Assembly: GCF_025847205.1 (NCBI RefSeq)
Contig: NZ_JAOYTH010000018.1
Coordinates: 62,001 to 126,000, forward strand
Direction: 5' to 3'
DNA from: Pararhizobium sp. YC-54
Lineage (GTDB): Bacteria; Pseudomonadota; Alphaproteobacteria; Rhizobiales; Rhizobiaceae
Length of the DNA: 64,000 bases
This document shows positions 26,352 through 35,259 of the stretch, in pieces. Under the pieces are notes generated by a model. The model was not told the DNA's origin and searched no databases. It saw nothing but the letters and a program-made list of their open reading frames with translations. Each line of letters starts with the position of its first letter. The stretch's first letter is position 1. Both the position numbers and the translations under genes were made by a program.

Positions 26352-27240
26352 ATGCCGGAACCGCCGCCGGTTTACGATTGGTGAGATAGACGCCGGTGAC
26401 CGCGATGACTGTCCCCACAATCATTGGCGGCGTCAGGGCTTCGTCAAACAGCAGCCAGGCCTGCAATGCTGCCAGCGGCGGCACCAGATAGATCAGCGAC
26501 GCGGCCTTCGAGACCTGTCCGCGCCGGATAAGATAAAGCAGCAGCGCGATTGCCCCCATCGACAGGCCGAGCACCGCCCAGGCCAGGGCCGCAAACAGCT
26601 GCACGCTCCAGATCACCCGCATGTCCTCAAGCAAGAACGCCGCAGGGAGCGTGACGATCAGTGCGCCGACATATTGCAGGGTCGCGGTCGAGCGGATGTC
26701 TCCGGCCTGGAGGTGCCGTTTCTGATAGAGGGTGCCGTAGGTGACGGCCGCCATGCCGAGCACATTGATGACCACCGGAAACAGATGGATCGGCGTCACG
26801 CCGGTATCGATTGCGAGCATCTTGGGAACAACGGCCAGCGCGATCCCGAGAAAGCCGAGCGTTAGGCCGAGCCTCTGCTGAACCGACAGGTTTTCGCCGA
26901 TCAGGGCCGGCGCGGCAACCGCCGTCATCAGCGGCTGCAATCCGGCGATAATGCCGGAAATCGCCGCCGGCACTCCTTGCCCGATCGCCCACCAGACGGC
27001 GCCGAGATAGAGCCCGTGCAGGAAGATGCCGGAAACGACCGCATGTCCGGCCGCCGTCCAGGTCTTCGGCCATGCGGCACCGGTTGCCAGACAGAAGCCG
27101 ATAAACAAGAGCGTCGCGAGAAGATAGCGCATCACCAGGAATGTCAGCGGATCGGCATAGATGCCGGCATATTTCGCCATCACCCATCCCGTCGACCAAA
27201 GCAGAACGAAAATGGCCGGGGCCAGGCGGTCGAGGGTCAT
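26350..27240 (-). CDS. EamA/DMT-family transporter
   Basis: 296 aa with about ten hydrophobic helices arranged as two EamA repeats (first around FVLLWSTGWVMAKYAGIYADP, second starting after AAVTYGTLYQKRH). Drug/metabolite exporters of this class are inner-membrane proteins; the substrate cannot be told from sequence. The ATG at 27240 follows TGGAG at 5 bases; upstream in-frame codons exist but lack a site. Confidence 0.88.
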   Translation of the reverse strand: MTLDRLAPAIFVLLWSTGWVMAKYAGIYADPLTFLVMRYLLATLLFIGFCLATGAAWPKTWTAAGHAVVSGIFLHGLYLGAVWWAIGQGVPAAISGIIAGLQPLMTAVAAPALIGENLSVQQRLGLTLGFLGIALAVVPKMLAIDTGVTPIHLFPVVINVLGMAAVTYGTLYQKRHLQAGDIRSTATLQYVGALIVTLPAAFLLEDMRVIWSVQLFAALAWAVLGLSMGAIALLLYLIRRGQVSKAASLIYLVPPLAALQAWLLFDEALTPPMIVGTVIAVTGVYLTNRKPAAVPA

Positions 27241-27596
27241 GCGAACTCCAGAGGTGATCTTTGCGTCGCCGACTGCGATAGAGGGCCCGATGGTGATGGT
27301 CAAAGCAAAATTCCTGATGTTTATCTTCAGCGAGGACCCGGATCACGATCCGCCGGCTGCACAAAAATCAGGCACTCAATAGATTTCCAACTCCCGGCGA
27401 GGGACCGGAATGCAACTGCTTGGCCACTCCGGCGCGAAGACATGATGAAAAGGGCGGCAGCTCCGGGACTCACACCTCAGGGTCAGCCCAAAAAAGCGGC
27501 GATCACCAGCCGAAATTTCTTTTGCCCTCCAATGAGCATGCTTCTTGCATTGCCCCTGTTGTTGTACTCAAATGGCAAAAAAAGGGGATCACACCG
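27241..27596. other. 356-bp intergenic region, divergent promoters
   Basis: Separates the EamA gene from the ATP-grasp operon. I see no gene, RNA or clear palindrome in it; it should hold promoters for both directions. The segment 27560-27590 is A/G-rich and includes the GGGGA ribosome site for the TTG at 27597. Confidence 0.4.
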
Positions 27597-29006
27597 TTGG
27601 CATTTGACGAAATGATGAATGCGGACAACAGCCCGCGCCAGCCGTACTCGACTTACAATGATTGGTACTCAGCCCAGGACAAAGCCCGCCTGATTGCAAA
27701 ATCGAAAGAGGCCGAAAACATCTTCCGCAAGACGGGTATTACCTTCGCGGTCTACGGACACGCGGACAGCTCCGAGAAGCTCATCCCCTTCGACCTCATC
27801 CCCCGTATCATTTCCGGCCGTGAATGGCGCAAGCTGGCCCAGGGCATCGAACAGCGGGTCATTGCGCTGAACGCCTTTCTCGACGACATCTATCACAAGC
27901 AGGAAATCATCAAGGCCGGCCGCGTGCCGCGCGAACTGATCGAGCGCAACGTCGCCTTCCTGCCGCAGATGATCGGCTTCCGGCCGCCGGGCGGCGTCTA
28001 TACCCATATCGTCGGCACCGACATCGTGCGCACCGGCGAAGACCAGTTCTACGTGCTGGAAGACAATGCCCGCACGCCCTCCGGCGTTTCCTACATGCTG
28101 GAAAACCGCGAGACGATGATGCAGATGTTCCCGGAACTCTTCCATCAGAACCGCGTCCGCCCGGTCGAGAACTATCCCTATCTCCTGCGCCACAGTCTCG
28201 CCTCGCTCGCCCCTCCCGGCTGCGAAGGCAAGCCGCGCGTCGCGGTGCTGACGCCCGGCATTTACAATTCGGCCTATTACGAGCACGCCTTCCTCGCCGA
28301 TATGATGGGTGTCGAGCTTGTCGAAGGCTCGGACCTGCGCGTCATCGACGGCAAGGTGAAGATGCGCACCACGCGTGGCTACGAGGCGATCGACGTGCTC
28401 TACCGCCGCGTCGACGACGACTATCTCGATCCGCTGACCTTCAAGCCGGAATCGGCACTCGGCATTCCCGGCATCATGGATGTCTACCGCGCCGGCAATA
28501 TCACCATCGCCAATGCGCCGGGCACCGGCATCTGCGACGACAAGGCGATCTACTCCTACATGCCGGAGATCGTCGAGTTCTATACCGGCCGCAAGGCCCT
28601 GCTCGAGAACGTACCGACCTGGCGCTGTTCAGAAGACGACAGCCTGAAATACGTGCTCGAAAACCTTGCCGACCTCGTCGTCAAGGAAGTGCATGGCTCC
28701 GGCGGTTACGGCATGCTGGTCGGGCCGACCGCATCCAAGAAGGAACGTGCTGCTTTTGCCGAAAAGCTGAGAGCGCGCCCTGCCAATTACATCGCACAAC
28801 CGACGCTTTCTCTGTCGACCGTGCCGATCCTCGTCAACAAGGGCATCGCTCCGCGCCATGTGGACCTTCGCCCTTATGTCCTCGTTTCCGACAAGGTGCA
28901 GATCATTCCAGGCGGGCTGACCCGCGTGGCTTTGAAGGCCGGTTCGCTGGTGGTGAATTCCAGCCAGGGCGGCGGCACCAAGGATACCTGGGTTCTGGAG
29001 GACTGA
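27597..29006 (+). CDS. Circularly permuted ATP-grasp protein
   Basis: 469 aa. The sequence (IPFDLIPRIISGREWRKLAQGIEQRVIALNAFL..., FYVLEDNARTPSGVSYMLENR, VKEVHGSGGYGML, RPANYIAQPTLSLSTVPIL) is the CP-ATP-grasp type 2 family, formerly DUF404/DUF407. Comparative genomics predicts these enzymes ligate amino groups to carboxylates, building or tagging a peptide together with alpha-E and transglutaminase-like partners. The TTG at 27597 has GGGGA upstream and is preferred; the ATGs at 27612/27615 lack a site. The stop overlaps the next start (TGATG). Confidence 0.88.
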   Translation: MAFDEMMNADNSPRQPYSTYNDWYSAQDKARLIAKSKEAENIFRKTGITFAVYGHADSSEKLIPFDLIPRIISGREWRKLAQGIEQRVIALNAFLDDIYHKQEIIKAGRVPRELIERNVAFLPQMIGFRPPGGVYTHIVGTDIVRTGEDQFYVLEDNARTPSGVSYMLENRETMMQMFPELFHQNRVRPVENYPYLLRHSLASLAPPGCEGKPRVAVLTPGIYNSAYYEHAFLADMMGVELVEGSDLRVIDGKVKMRTTRGYEAIDVLYRRVDDDYLDPLTFKPESALGIPGIMDVYRAGNITIANAPGTGICDDKAIYSYMPEIVEFYTGRKALLENVPTWRCSEDDSLKYVLENLADLVVKEVHGSGGYGMLVGPTASKKERAAFAEKLRARPANYIAQPTLSLSTVPILVNKGIAPRHVDLRPYVLVSDKVQIIPGGLTRVALKAGSLVVNSSQGGGTKDTWVLED

Positions 29007-29950
29007 TGCATATGCTTGGAAGAACTGCAAACGGCCTCTACTGGATGTTCCGCTATATCGAGCGGGCCGAAAACAGCGCCCGGCTGATCGATGCCGGCCT
29101 GCGCATGTCGCTCACCCGCTCGGAGGCAACGGAAGACGATTGGGACGGCGTGCTGCAAAGCTCGGGCGTCCGCGATATCTACGACGATCTCTACGAAAAA
29201 CTGACGAGCGCCGACGCCATCGACTTTCTGCTGCGCGACCGGGCCAATCCTTCGAGCGTGATGTCCTGCATCGATTCGGGCCGCAACAATGCCCGCATGG
29301 TGAGAACAGCGCTGACGCGGGAAACCTGGGAAGCCACCAACGAATGCTGGCTCGACCTCAAATCCACCCTTTCCCGGCGCATCAGGCCGGCCGACCTTCC
29401 CGAAGTCATCGACGGCATCAAGCGCATGACGGGCCTGATCCGCGGCGCGTTTCACGGGACGATGCTGCGCAACGAGATCTTCAACTTCTCACGCATCGGC
29501 ACCTTCATCGAGCGGGCCGACAACACTGCCCGCATTCTCGACGTGAAATACTACGTCCTGCTTCCGGCGGTATCGCAGGTCGGCTCCTCGATCGACAACG
29601 TCCAGTGGGAATCGATCCTGCGCTCGGTTTCGGCGCATCGCTCCTACGGCTGGGTCTACGAGGCGGAATACAAGCCATCCAACATCGCCGATTTCCTGAT
29701 CCTCAACGGCCGCATGCCCCGCTCGCTTGCCTATTGCTACGACAAGATCGTCAGCAATCTCGGCTATCTCGCCCGCGAATACGGCGAAGGCCATGCAGCA
29801 CACGCAACGGCGGAAGAAACGCTCTCCTCCCTGCGCAATCACTCGATCAAGGACGTGATGGACCAGGGGCTGCACGAGTACATCGAGAATTTCATCAGCC
29901 ACAACAACCGTCTGGGACAGGAAATCTCCGACGGCTACCGGTTCAACTGA
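29006..29950 (+). CDS. Alpha-E domain protein
   Basis: 314 aa, all helical. It begins LGRTANGLYWMFRYIERAEN, the signature of the alpha-E (DUF403) family, and repeats a related element at FNFSRIGTFIERADNTARIL. The family always accompanies CP-ATP-grasp and transglutaminase-like genes; no reaction has been shown. GGAGG precedes both ATG 29006 (4 bases, TGATG overlap) and ATG 29012 (10 bases); the latter would drop two residues. Confidence 0.9.
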   Translation: MHMLGRTANGLYWMFRYIERAENSARLIDAGLRMSLTRSEATEDDWDGVLQSSGVRDIYDDLYEKLTSADAIDFLLRDRANPSSVMSCIDSGRNNARMVRTALTRETWEATNECWLDLKSTLSRRIRPADLPEVIDGIKRMTGLIRGAFHGTMLRNEIFNFSRIGTFIERADNTARILDVKYYVLLPAVSQVGSSIDNVQWESILRSVSAHRSYGWVYEAEYKPSNIADFLILNGRMPRSLAYCYDKIVSNLGYLAREYGEGHAAHATAEETLSSLRNHSIKDVMDQGLHEYIENFISHNNRLGQEISDGYRFN

Positions 29951-29971
29951 GATTCGGATGGGAGAGAGTAC

Positions 29972-30790
29972 ATGCGTCTGAAGATCAGCCACACCACCGA
30001 ATATACCTATGACGAACCGGTGCAGTATTCGCTGCAGCGCCTGCGCCTGACGCCGCTGTCGCAGCCAGGGCAGACCGTCATCAGCTGGGAAACCGCCGTC
30101 GAGGGCGCCAAGATGGAGGTCGGCTATGACGACCATTTCGGCAACCGGGTAAACCTCGTCAGCGTCCACGGCGACCAGACGTCCATCCGCATCACGGCTT
30201 CAGGCGAAGTCGAGACGGAAGACAAGGCCGGTGTCTACGGCCCCCACCAGGCCTATGCGCCGCTCTGGCTCTATTTGCGCGAAACACCGCTGACGAAGAT
30301 GACCAAGCCCATCCGCAACCTCGCCAAGGCAATGAGCGGCGATACGGATCTTGCCAGGATGCATGCGCTGATGGGCAAGATCAATGAGATCGTCGAATAC
30401 CGGCAGGGCGAGACAGGAACCGAGACAACGGCCGAGCAGGCCCTCCTGCAAAAGAGCGGCGTCTGCCAGGATCACGCCCATATCATGATCGCCGCCGCGC
30501 GCACGCTCGGCCTGCCCGCGCGCTATGTTTCCGGATACCTGATGATGGAAGATCATCCGGAGCAGACGGCCAGCCACGCCTGGGCCGAAGTGCACCTCAA
30601 CGGTCTCGGCTGGGTCGGCTTCGATGCCGCCAACAAGATGTGCCCTGACGACCGCTATGTCCGTATCGCCTGCGGGCTGGACTATCGCGACGCAGCGCCG
30701 ATTTCCGGCCTGATCCACGGTTCAGCGAGCGAAGCACTGAAAGTCTCGGTGACTGTTGAGCAGCAGGAACAGAGCCAGAGCCAGTCCTGA
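29972..30790 (+). CDS. Transglutaminase-like cysteine protease/amidase domain protein
   Basis: 272 aa. N-terminal beta domain (LKISHTTEYTYDEPVQYSLQ) followed by the transglutaminase core with catalytic Cys165 (SGVCQDHAH), His202 (SHAWAEV) and Asp218 (GFDAANK). Third gene of the ATP-grasp/alpha-E/transglutaminase operon, 21 bp after alpha-E, with GGGAGAGAG upstream. It lacks a signal peptide, so it works in the cytoplasm. Predicted to hydrolyse or re-form the amide bonds made by the ATP-grasp partner. Confidence 0.9.
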   Translation: MRLKISHTTEYTYDEPVQYSLQRLRLTPLSQPGQTVISWETAVEGAKMEVGYDDHFGNRVNLVSVHGDQTSIRITASGEVETEDKAGVYGPHQAYAPLWLYLRETPLTKMTKPIRNLAKAMSGDTDLARMHALMGKINEIVEYRQGETGTETTAEQALLQKSGVCQDHAHIMIAAARTLGLPARYVSGYLMMEDHPEQTASHAWAEVHLNGLGWVGFDAANKMCPDDRYVRIACGLDYRDAAPISGLIHGSASEALKVSVTVEQQEQSQSQS

Positions 30791-30825
30791 CCGGCTCCGG
30801 CGTTTGGATCACCCGGCCCCTACTG

Positions 30826-30938
30826 CATAATTCCTTAAACCGGAATCGATTTAAGGAAAAATTATGCAGCAAATTTAAAGTGTTACAGCGACATTTGCGC
30901 GTCATGAATGATGCGCGGCGCTGTAGAGGCCGGGTGAA
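30826..30938. repeat. Composite palindromic rhizobial repeat
   Basis: First arm pair: CTGCATAATT...CCTTAAA with TTTAAGG..AATTATGCAG (about 30823-30872), with a 3-base bulge. Second: TTACAGCG ... GCGC-GTCAT / ATGAT-GCGC ... CGCTGTA (about 30887-30927). This two-hairpin unit, with the second part GC-rich, is of a kind common between rhizobial genes. It lies between two converging gene ends and may act as a terminator. Confidence 0.6.
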
Positions 30939-30944
30939 AGCGCA

Positions 30945-32396
30945 TCACGCCGCCATGCCGGCGAAAATGTCCTTCTTGACGATGGCGTGCACGCCCCAGT
31001 TCCCATCGACCACCTGGGTGATGCCGAAATCGACGCCGATGGACATCAGCGAGATCGCCTCGTCTTCCGTCAACCCCTTGGTCTTCATCAGGAAATGGCG
31101 CATCTTCTTGAAGGCATCGCGCAGCGCCAGATCAACCGACGACTTCGAGTAGATCTCGGTCTGCGCACCGGAGCCCAGTTCCTGCAGGTAGTTGGCGAAG
31201 CTGAAGCCGTGAACCAGCCAGTCGTCCTTGGTTTCCAGCATCGGATAGTTCAGCTCCTCCAGCGGCGTGCCGGCGAGGTCCGCCTTCTTGTGAACGATGA
31301 GCTGGAATGTGCCGGTCAGCGAGCATTCGATCGCCGTTCCGCACAGTTCGCTGTCGCCTTGCGAGGCATGGGGATCCCCGACCGAGAGCATGGCGCCAGC
31401 GACAGAGACGGGATAGTACATCGTCGCCCCCTTGCCGATGCGCCAGTTGTCGATATTGCCGCCGGTATAGCTGGGCGGAATCGTATCGACGAAATCCACC
31501 TCGGCGGGCGCAAGGCCAAGTGTGCCGAAGTGCGGCCGGATCGGCAGCCGCACACCCTTCAGCACGTCGTAATTGCGCTTGGTGGTGCTGTGATCGACGG
31601 GCACGCCGGGATAGTCGATCGTCTCGTGCATGACGCCGAACGGGTCTTTCTGCGGCACCCACTGGAAATTATAGGCCGCCTGCGCCCAGTTGCGGCCACC
31701 CGTTGCATCGATCTCATAGATCGTGATGACCTCGCGCTTCTTGCCGTCCAGAAGATGGTTGTAGTGGAAACCCCAATTGGCCGCGGCATTGGACCCGAAG
31801 GCCTTGCCCTTGAAGTCCGGATTGGCTGACGGGCGCGGCACGCAATCGATGATGCGCACTTCCAGAATATCGCCCGGCTCGGCGCCACGCACATAGACAG
31901 GACCGGTCATGATGTGCACGCCCATGCCCTCGCCGGAACCCTTCTTGTAGACGGCGGGGTCGGTCGGTCCGGCGCCGCGCCGGTCGACGCCCTTCTTGTC
32001 CTTGGTCCAGAGATAGACGCTTTCCGCCCCTTCGTCGCCCTTGACCATGCGCTCCAGATCGTCGGCCGCATGATGCGTCAGCGTCTCGATGGTGATGATG
32101 TCACCGCTATCTACTTCCACCTGCGGCTTCAGCGTCTTGCTGAAATAGCCCCAGTGCACCGTATCGGCGTTGGCGGGCAGATAGTGATAGGATTGCTTGG
32201 CGGGCTGCTTGGCGGCGCTGGCCTTGGCCAGCTCGGGCGTGACCAGCGTCATCGTTCCCGCGCCAAGGGCGGCCAGACCGCCGGCAGCCGCAAAACTGCT
32301 CTTCAGGAAGCCGCGCCGCTCGACGTTCATATCTTCCTTGAATGTCTTGTAGTGCACCGCAAAATGCGGGCAATTCACGTCGTCTCCATGGCACAT
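30945..32396 (-). CDS. Acetamidase/formamidase family protein, Tat-exported
   Basis: 483 aa. A twin-arginine signal (E-R27-R28-G-F-L-K, then AAAGGLAALGAGTM) directs it out of the cytoplasm. The FmdA/AmdA fold follows: YHYLPANADTVHWGYFS, the ETLTHHAADDLERM region, and the metal/active-site-like stretch GDPHASQGDSE. The family hydrolyses short amides or formamide to ammonia and acid. ATG 32396 has AGGA upstream, but ATG 32330, just before the Tat motif, also has AAGGA and would give 461 aa; the shorter form is the more usual signal length. Divergent from the AraC-acetamidase fusion. Confidence 0.85.
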   Translation of the reverse strand: MCHGDDVNCPHFAVHYKTFKEDMNVERRGFLKSSFAAAGGLAALGAGTMTLVTPELAKASAAKQPAKQSYHYLPANADTVHWGYFSKTLKPQVEVDSGDIITIETLTHHAADDLERMVKGDEGAESVYLWTKDKKGVDRRGAGPTDPAVYKKGSGEGMGVHIMTGPVYVRGAEPGDILEVRIIDCVPRPSANPDFKGKAFGSNAAANWGFHYNHLLDGKKREVITIYEIDATGGRNWAQAAYNFQWVPQKDPFGVMHETIDYPGVPVDHSTTKRNYDVLKGVRLPIRPHFGTLGLAPAEVDFVDTIPPSYTGGNIDNWRIGKGATMYYPVSVAGAMLSVGDPHASQGDSELCGTAIECSLTGTFQLIVHKKADLAGTPLEELNYPMLETKDDWLVHGFSFANYLQELGSGAQTEIYSKSSVDLALRDAFKKMRHFLMKTKGLTEDEAISLMSIGVDFGITQVVDGNWGVHAIVKKDIFAGMAA

Positions 32397-32728
32397 TTTT
32401 TTCGTTCCTTTCCCCTTAAAAGTGCTTCGACGGGGCAAAGTATTTGTGACGGATTGAGCGATGACAATGGCCCTCACCGGCCGGCGTTAGCGGCGTTTGG
32501 CACCGGGTACAGAGCGAAAAATTAAAATTAATCAAATAATTTCATATATTTAAACTAAAACCTAAAATTATCGCGCATGCCGGGATCAGCCCGCGCGGCA
32601 TCGCGAGGCAAGAGATTGTTCGTCTGGGAACAAGAAAAATTGCTGCAGTGCGGTTAAACTTGCCCCAGCGTGCTATCCTGAGGGCGCGCAACGGCAGCGC
32701 GCTTGCGGCACGCAAGGAAGGGATTTGC
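32397..32728. promoter_or_regulatory. Divergent promoter region between the two acetamidase genes
   Basis: 332 bp. The centre (about 32515-32575) is strikingly A/T-rich against a high-GC background, with runs such as AAAATTAAAATTAATCAAA and TTTAAACTAAAACC. It is the natural place for promoters and for the binding site of the AraC-type fusion protein. No single clear dyad was picked out by eye. Confidence 0.45.
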
Positions 32729-35062
32729 ATGGATCAGGCAGCCGAGCATATCGCGATCGATCAGTTTCCGGCCGAGGCCCGCCAGAATGCCTGGCTGGGT
32801 GCGCTGACGGCATTGTCGCTCGATTGCCGGATGCCGGAAAGCGGACCGGCGAGCGGTTCGATCACGCTGCGGCATTCGCAGAGCGGCGCCGTCCTGGCGC
32901 TTCTCCATTCGCGGCCCCAGCAGCTGCAGAGCATTGTGCAGGCAGGCGTCAACAGTCCGGTCTCCCTCATCCTCTGTCTATCCGGACGCGGGCGGCTGAT
33001 CTGCGGGCGCAAGTCCATCGAGCTGGCGGAAGGCGTTCTGTGCGCGCTCGACATGGCGGACCGCTGGACGATCGATTGGCGCAGCGATTTCGAGATCCTG
33101 ATCCTGCGGCTGCCGCGCACCGGCTTCGCATCGCGGCTTGGCCGCGCAAGGGTGACCTTTCCCGTCGCACTGGGCAAGACGGTCGCTGCCATCGCCGTGC
33201 GGCCGATCCTGCGGACCCTGGCGGGCCATATCGACCTGATCGACCAGGCCGACCTGAGCGTGGCGGAGACGGCAGTCACCGAACTTGCCGCAAGCGCCCT
33301 GCTGTCCGAACTGAAGGCGGACGAAGGCGGCGTGACCCAGGTGCAGGCCGCGCATTTCCGGCGGGTTTCGGCCGCCATCGAGCGCCAGCTTCAGGACACC
33401 GATCTCGGCATGACCGAAATCGCGGCGAAGGAAGGCATGTCCGTGCGTTACCTGCAGCGCCTGTTTGAAAAGCGCGGCGAGAGCTTTTCGGATTATGTCC
33501 GCAACCTGCGCCTCGAGCGGTGCCGCGCCGACCTGATCGATCCAAACCACAATGCCGAAAGCATTGCCGAAATCGGCAATCGCTGGGGCTTTCGCGATCA
33601 GGCTCATTTCTCCCGCGCCTTCAGCACCGCCTTCGGCATTTCGCCGCGCATCCTGCGCCGCAATCTGTCCGACACCGAGGAGGTTCGCCGGCAAAGAGGC
33701 AAGCCACCCGTGCAGGGCGGCCGCAGCGGCGTGACGCCCAGCCGCCCGAAACCCGTACAGTTTGCCGCCGGCGACACCGCCGAGGTGGAAATCCGGGACA
33801 AGACCCCGCGCCACCATTATCTGCCGGCCAACCGCTCGACGGTGCATTGGGGATATCTCAGCCGCCTTCTGGCGCCGGTGCTGAGGGTCGGCTCCGGTGA
33901 GCGCGTCACGATCGAGACCTTGACACAGCATGCCTATGACGACCACGAACGGATGATCAAGGGCGATCCCGGTGCCGAAAGCGTGTTCGAGTGGACATCG
34001 GAATACAAGGCTATCGACCGCCGTGGCGCCGGTCCCATCAACGCCTCGGTGTTCGGGCGCGGCGCTGGCGAAGGTTTCGGCGTGCACATCTGCACCGGAC
34101 CGATCCACGTGCGCGGCGCCGAGCCGGGCGATATACTCGAAGTGGAGATACTCAGTATCAGCCCCCGCCCTTGCGCCAATCCGGACTTTGCCGGCAAGGC
34201 CTTTGCCAGCAACGCTTCGGCCTGGTGGGGTTTCCAGTATCACGACCTGCTCGACCAGACCCGCCGCCGCGAAACGGTGACCATCTATGAAATCGACCTT
34301 CAGGATGCGGCGCATGCACAGGCGCTCTACAGCTTCGAGTGGACGCCGCAGACCGATCCTTTCGGCGTCGTGCACGCCACGATGGATTACCCCGGCATTC
34401 CGGTGGACCGCGCCAGCATCCAGCCCAGGAACCGGCTTCTCGAAGGCGTGCACGTCCCTGCCCGGCCGCATTTCGGCTTCATCGCCGTCGCGCCGCGGGA
34501 AGCGGAGATCATCGATTCCATCCCGCCCGGCTATTTCGGCGGCAATATCGACAACTGGCGCGCAGGTCCCGGATCAAAGATTTACCTGCCCGTTTCCGTT
34601 CCCGGCGCCCTTCTGTCGATCGGTGACGGACATTTCGCGCAGGGCGACGGCGAGATCAACGGCACCGGGCTTGAATGCTCGCTCACCGGCGACATCCGCG
34701 TCAGGCTGCACAAGCAGCATGAGCAGCTGCCGCCGCATCTGCGCGGGTTCGGCGCGCCGCTGATCGAGACGGAGGATTGCTGGGTCATCCAGAGCTTCAG
34801 CTATCCGCAATATCTGCGTGATCTCGGCCGCAACGCGCAGGCCGAGGTCTACGGCCGCTCCACGGTGGACCTTGCCCTGCGCAATGCCTTCCAGCAGGCG
34901 CGCCGGTTCCTGATGGATACCTATGCGCTGAGCGAGGACGAAGCCATGAGCCTGATGTCGCTGGCGGTCGATTTCGGCATCACACAGGTGGCGGACGGCA
35001 ATCTCGGCGTCCATGCAACCATCCGCAAATCGCTTTTTGCCGGGCGGGCAGAAAAGAAATAG
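32729..35062 (+). CDS. Fusion protein: AraC-family regulator + acetamidase/formamidase
   Basis: 777 aa in one uninterrupted frame from the ATG at 32729 (AAGGAAGGGA upstream). Residues 1-200: AraC-binding-like sensor domain. Residues about 211-312: two helix-turn-helix units of AraC type (EIAAKEGMSVRYLQRLFEKRG; SIAEIGNRWGFRDQAHFSRAFS). Residues 313-360: polar linker. Residues about 361-777: a complete FmdA/AmdA enzyme domain starting HHYLPANRSTVHWGYLS and carrying GDGHFAQGDGEI near residues 631-644, so it looks catalytically intact. It has no signal peptide. The enzyme half is clearly paralogous to the divergent Tat-exported gene. Possible role: a regulator that senses or consumes its own amide inducer. 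Confidence 0.88.
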   Translation: MDQAAEHIAIDQFPAEARQNAWLGALTALSLDCRMPESGPASGSITLRHSQSGAVLALLHSRPQQLQSIVQAGVNSPVSLILCLSGRGRLICGRKSIELAEGVLCALDMADRWTIDWRSDFEILILRLPRTGFASRLGRARVTFPVALGKTVAAIAVRPILRTLAGHIDLIDQADLSVAETAVTELAASALLSELKADEGGVTQVQAAHFRRVSAAIERQLQDTDLGMTEIAAKEGMSVRYLQRLFEKRGESFSDYVRNLRLERCRADLIDPNHNAESIAEIGNRWGFRDQAHFSRAFSTAFGISPRILRRNLSDTEEVRRQRGKPPVQGGRSGVTPSRPKPVQFAAGDTAEVEIRDKTPRHHYLPANRSTVHWGYLSRLLAPVLRVGSGERVTIETLTQHAYDDHERMIKGDPGAESVFEWTSEYKAIDRRGAGPINASVFGRGAGEGFGVHICTGPIHVRGAEPGDILEVEILSISPRPCANPDFAGKAFASNASAWWGFQYHDLLDQTRRRETVTIYEIDLQDAAHAQALYSFEWTPQTDPFGVVHATMDYPGIPVDRASIQPRNRLLEGVHVPARPHFGFIAVAPREAEIIDSIPPGYFGGNIDNWRAGPGSKIYLPVSVPGALLSIGDGHFAQGDGEINGTGLECSLTGDIRVRLHKQHEQLPPHLRGFGAPLIETEDCWVIQSFSYPQYLRDLGRNAQAEVYGRSTVDLALRNAFQQARRFLMDTYALSEDEAMSLMSLAVDFGITQVADGNLGVHATIRKSLFAGRAEKK

Positions 35063-35075
35063 GTCTCCGGCAGGT

Positions 35076-35118
35076 TGAGCTGCCCCCGAAAGGGGTTGCC
35101 AACTTTCGGGGCAGCTCA
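35076..35118. terminator. Hairpin after the fusion gene
   Basis: TGAGCTGCCCCCGAAAG and CTTTCGGGGCAGCTCA pair with one bulged C around a 10-base loop. It lies 14 bp past the fusion stop. There is no T tract, so factor-independent termination is uncertain. Confidence 0.5.
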
Positions 35119-35161
35119 GTGAACCTGGCGGGATTTCCGTTTCGCGACGCTGCCAGCGCGT

Positions 35162-35259
35162 GTCGCGATCTTTCCGATTCGCTTCTCGCGCTTTAGGTCT
35201 TTGATTTTACGCATGTCGTTATCGCACAACCGCTGCACACTTTTGCGCGACATGCTTTA
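35162..35259 (-). repeat. Rhizobial intergenic repeat, copy 2 (inverted)
   Basis: Reads on the minus strand TAAAGCATGTCGCGCAAAAG ... GAAAGATCGCGAC and matches 2643-2748 with only a few differences over about 95 bp. It touches the 3' end of the repeat-protein gene at 35257. Confidence 0.75.
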
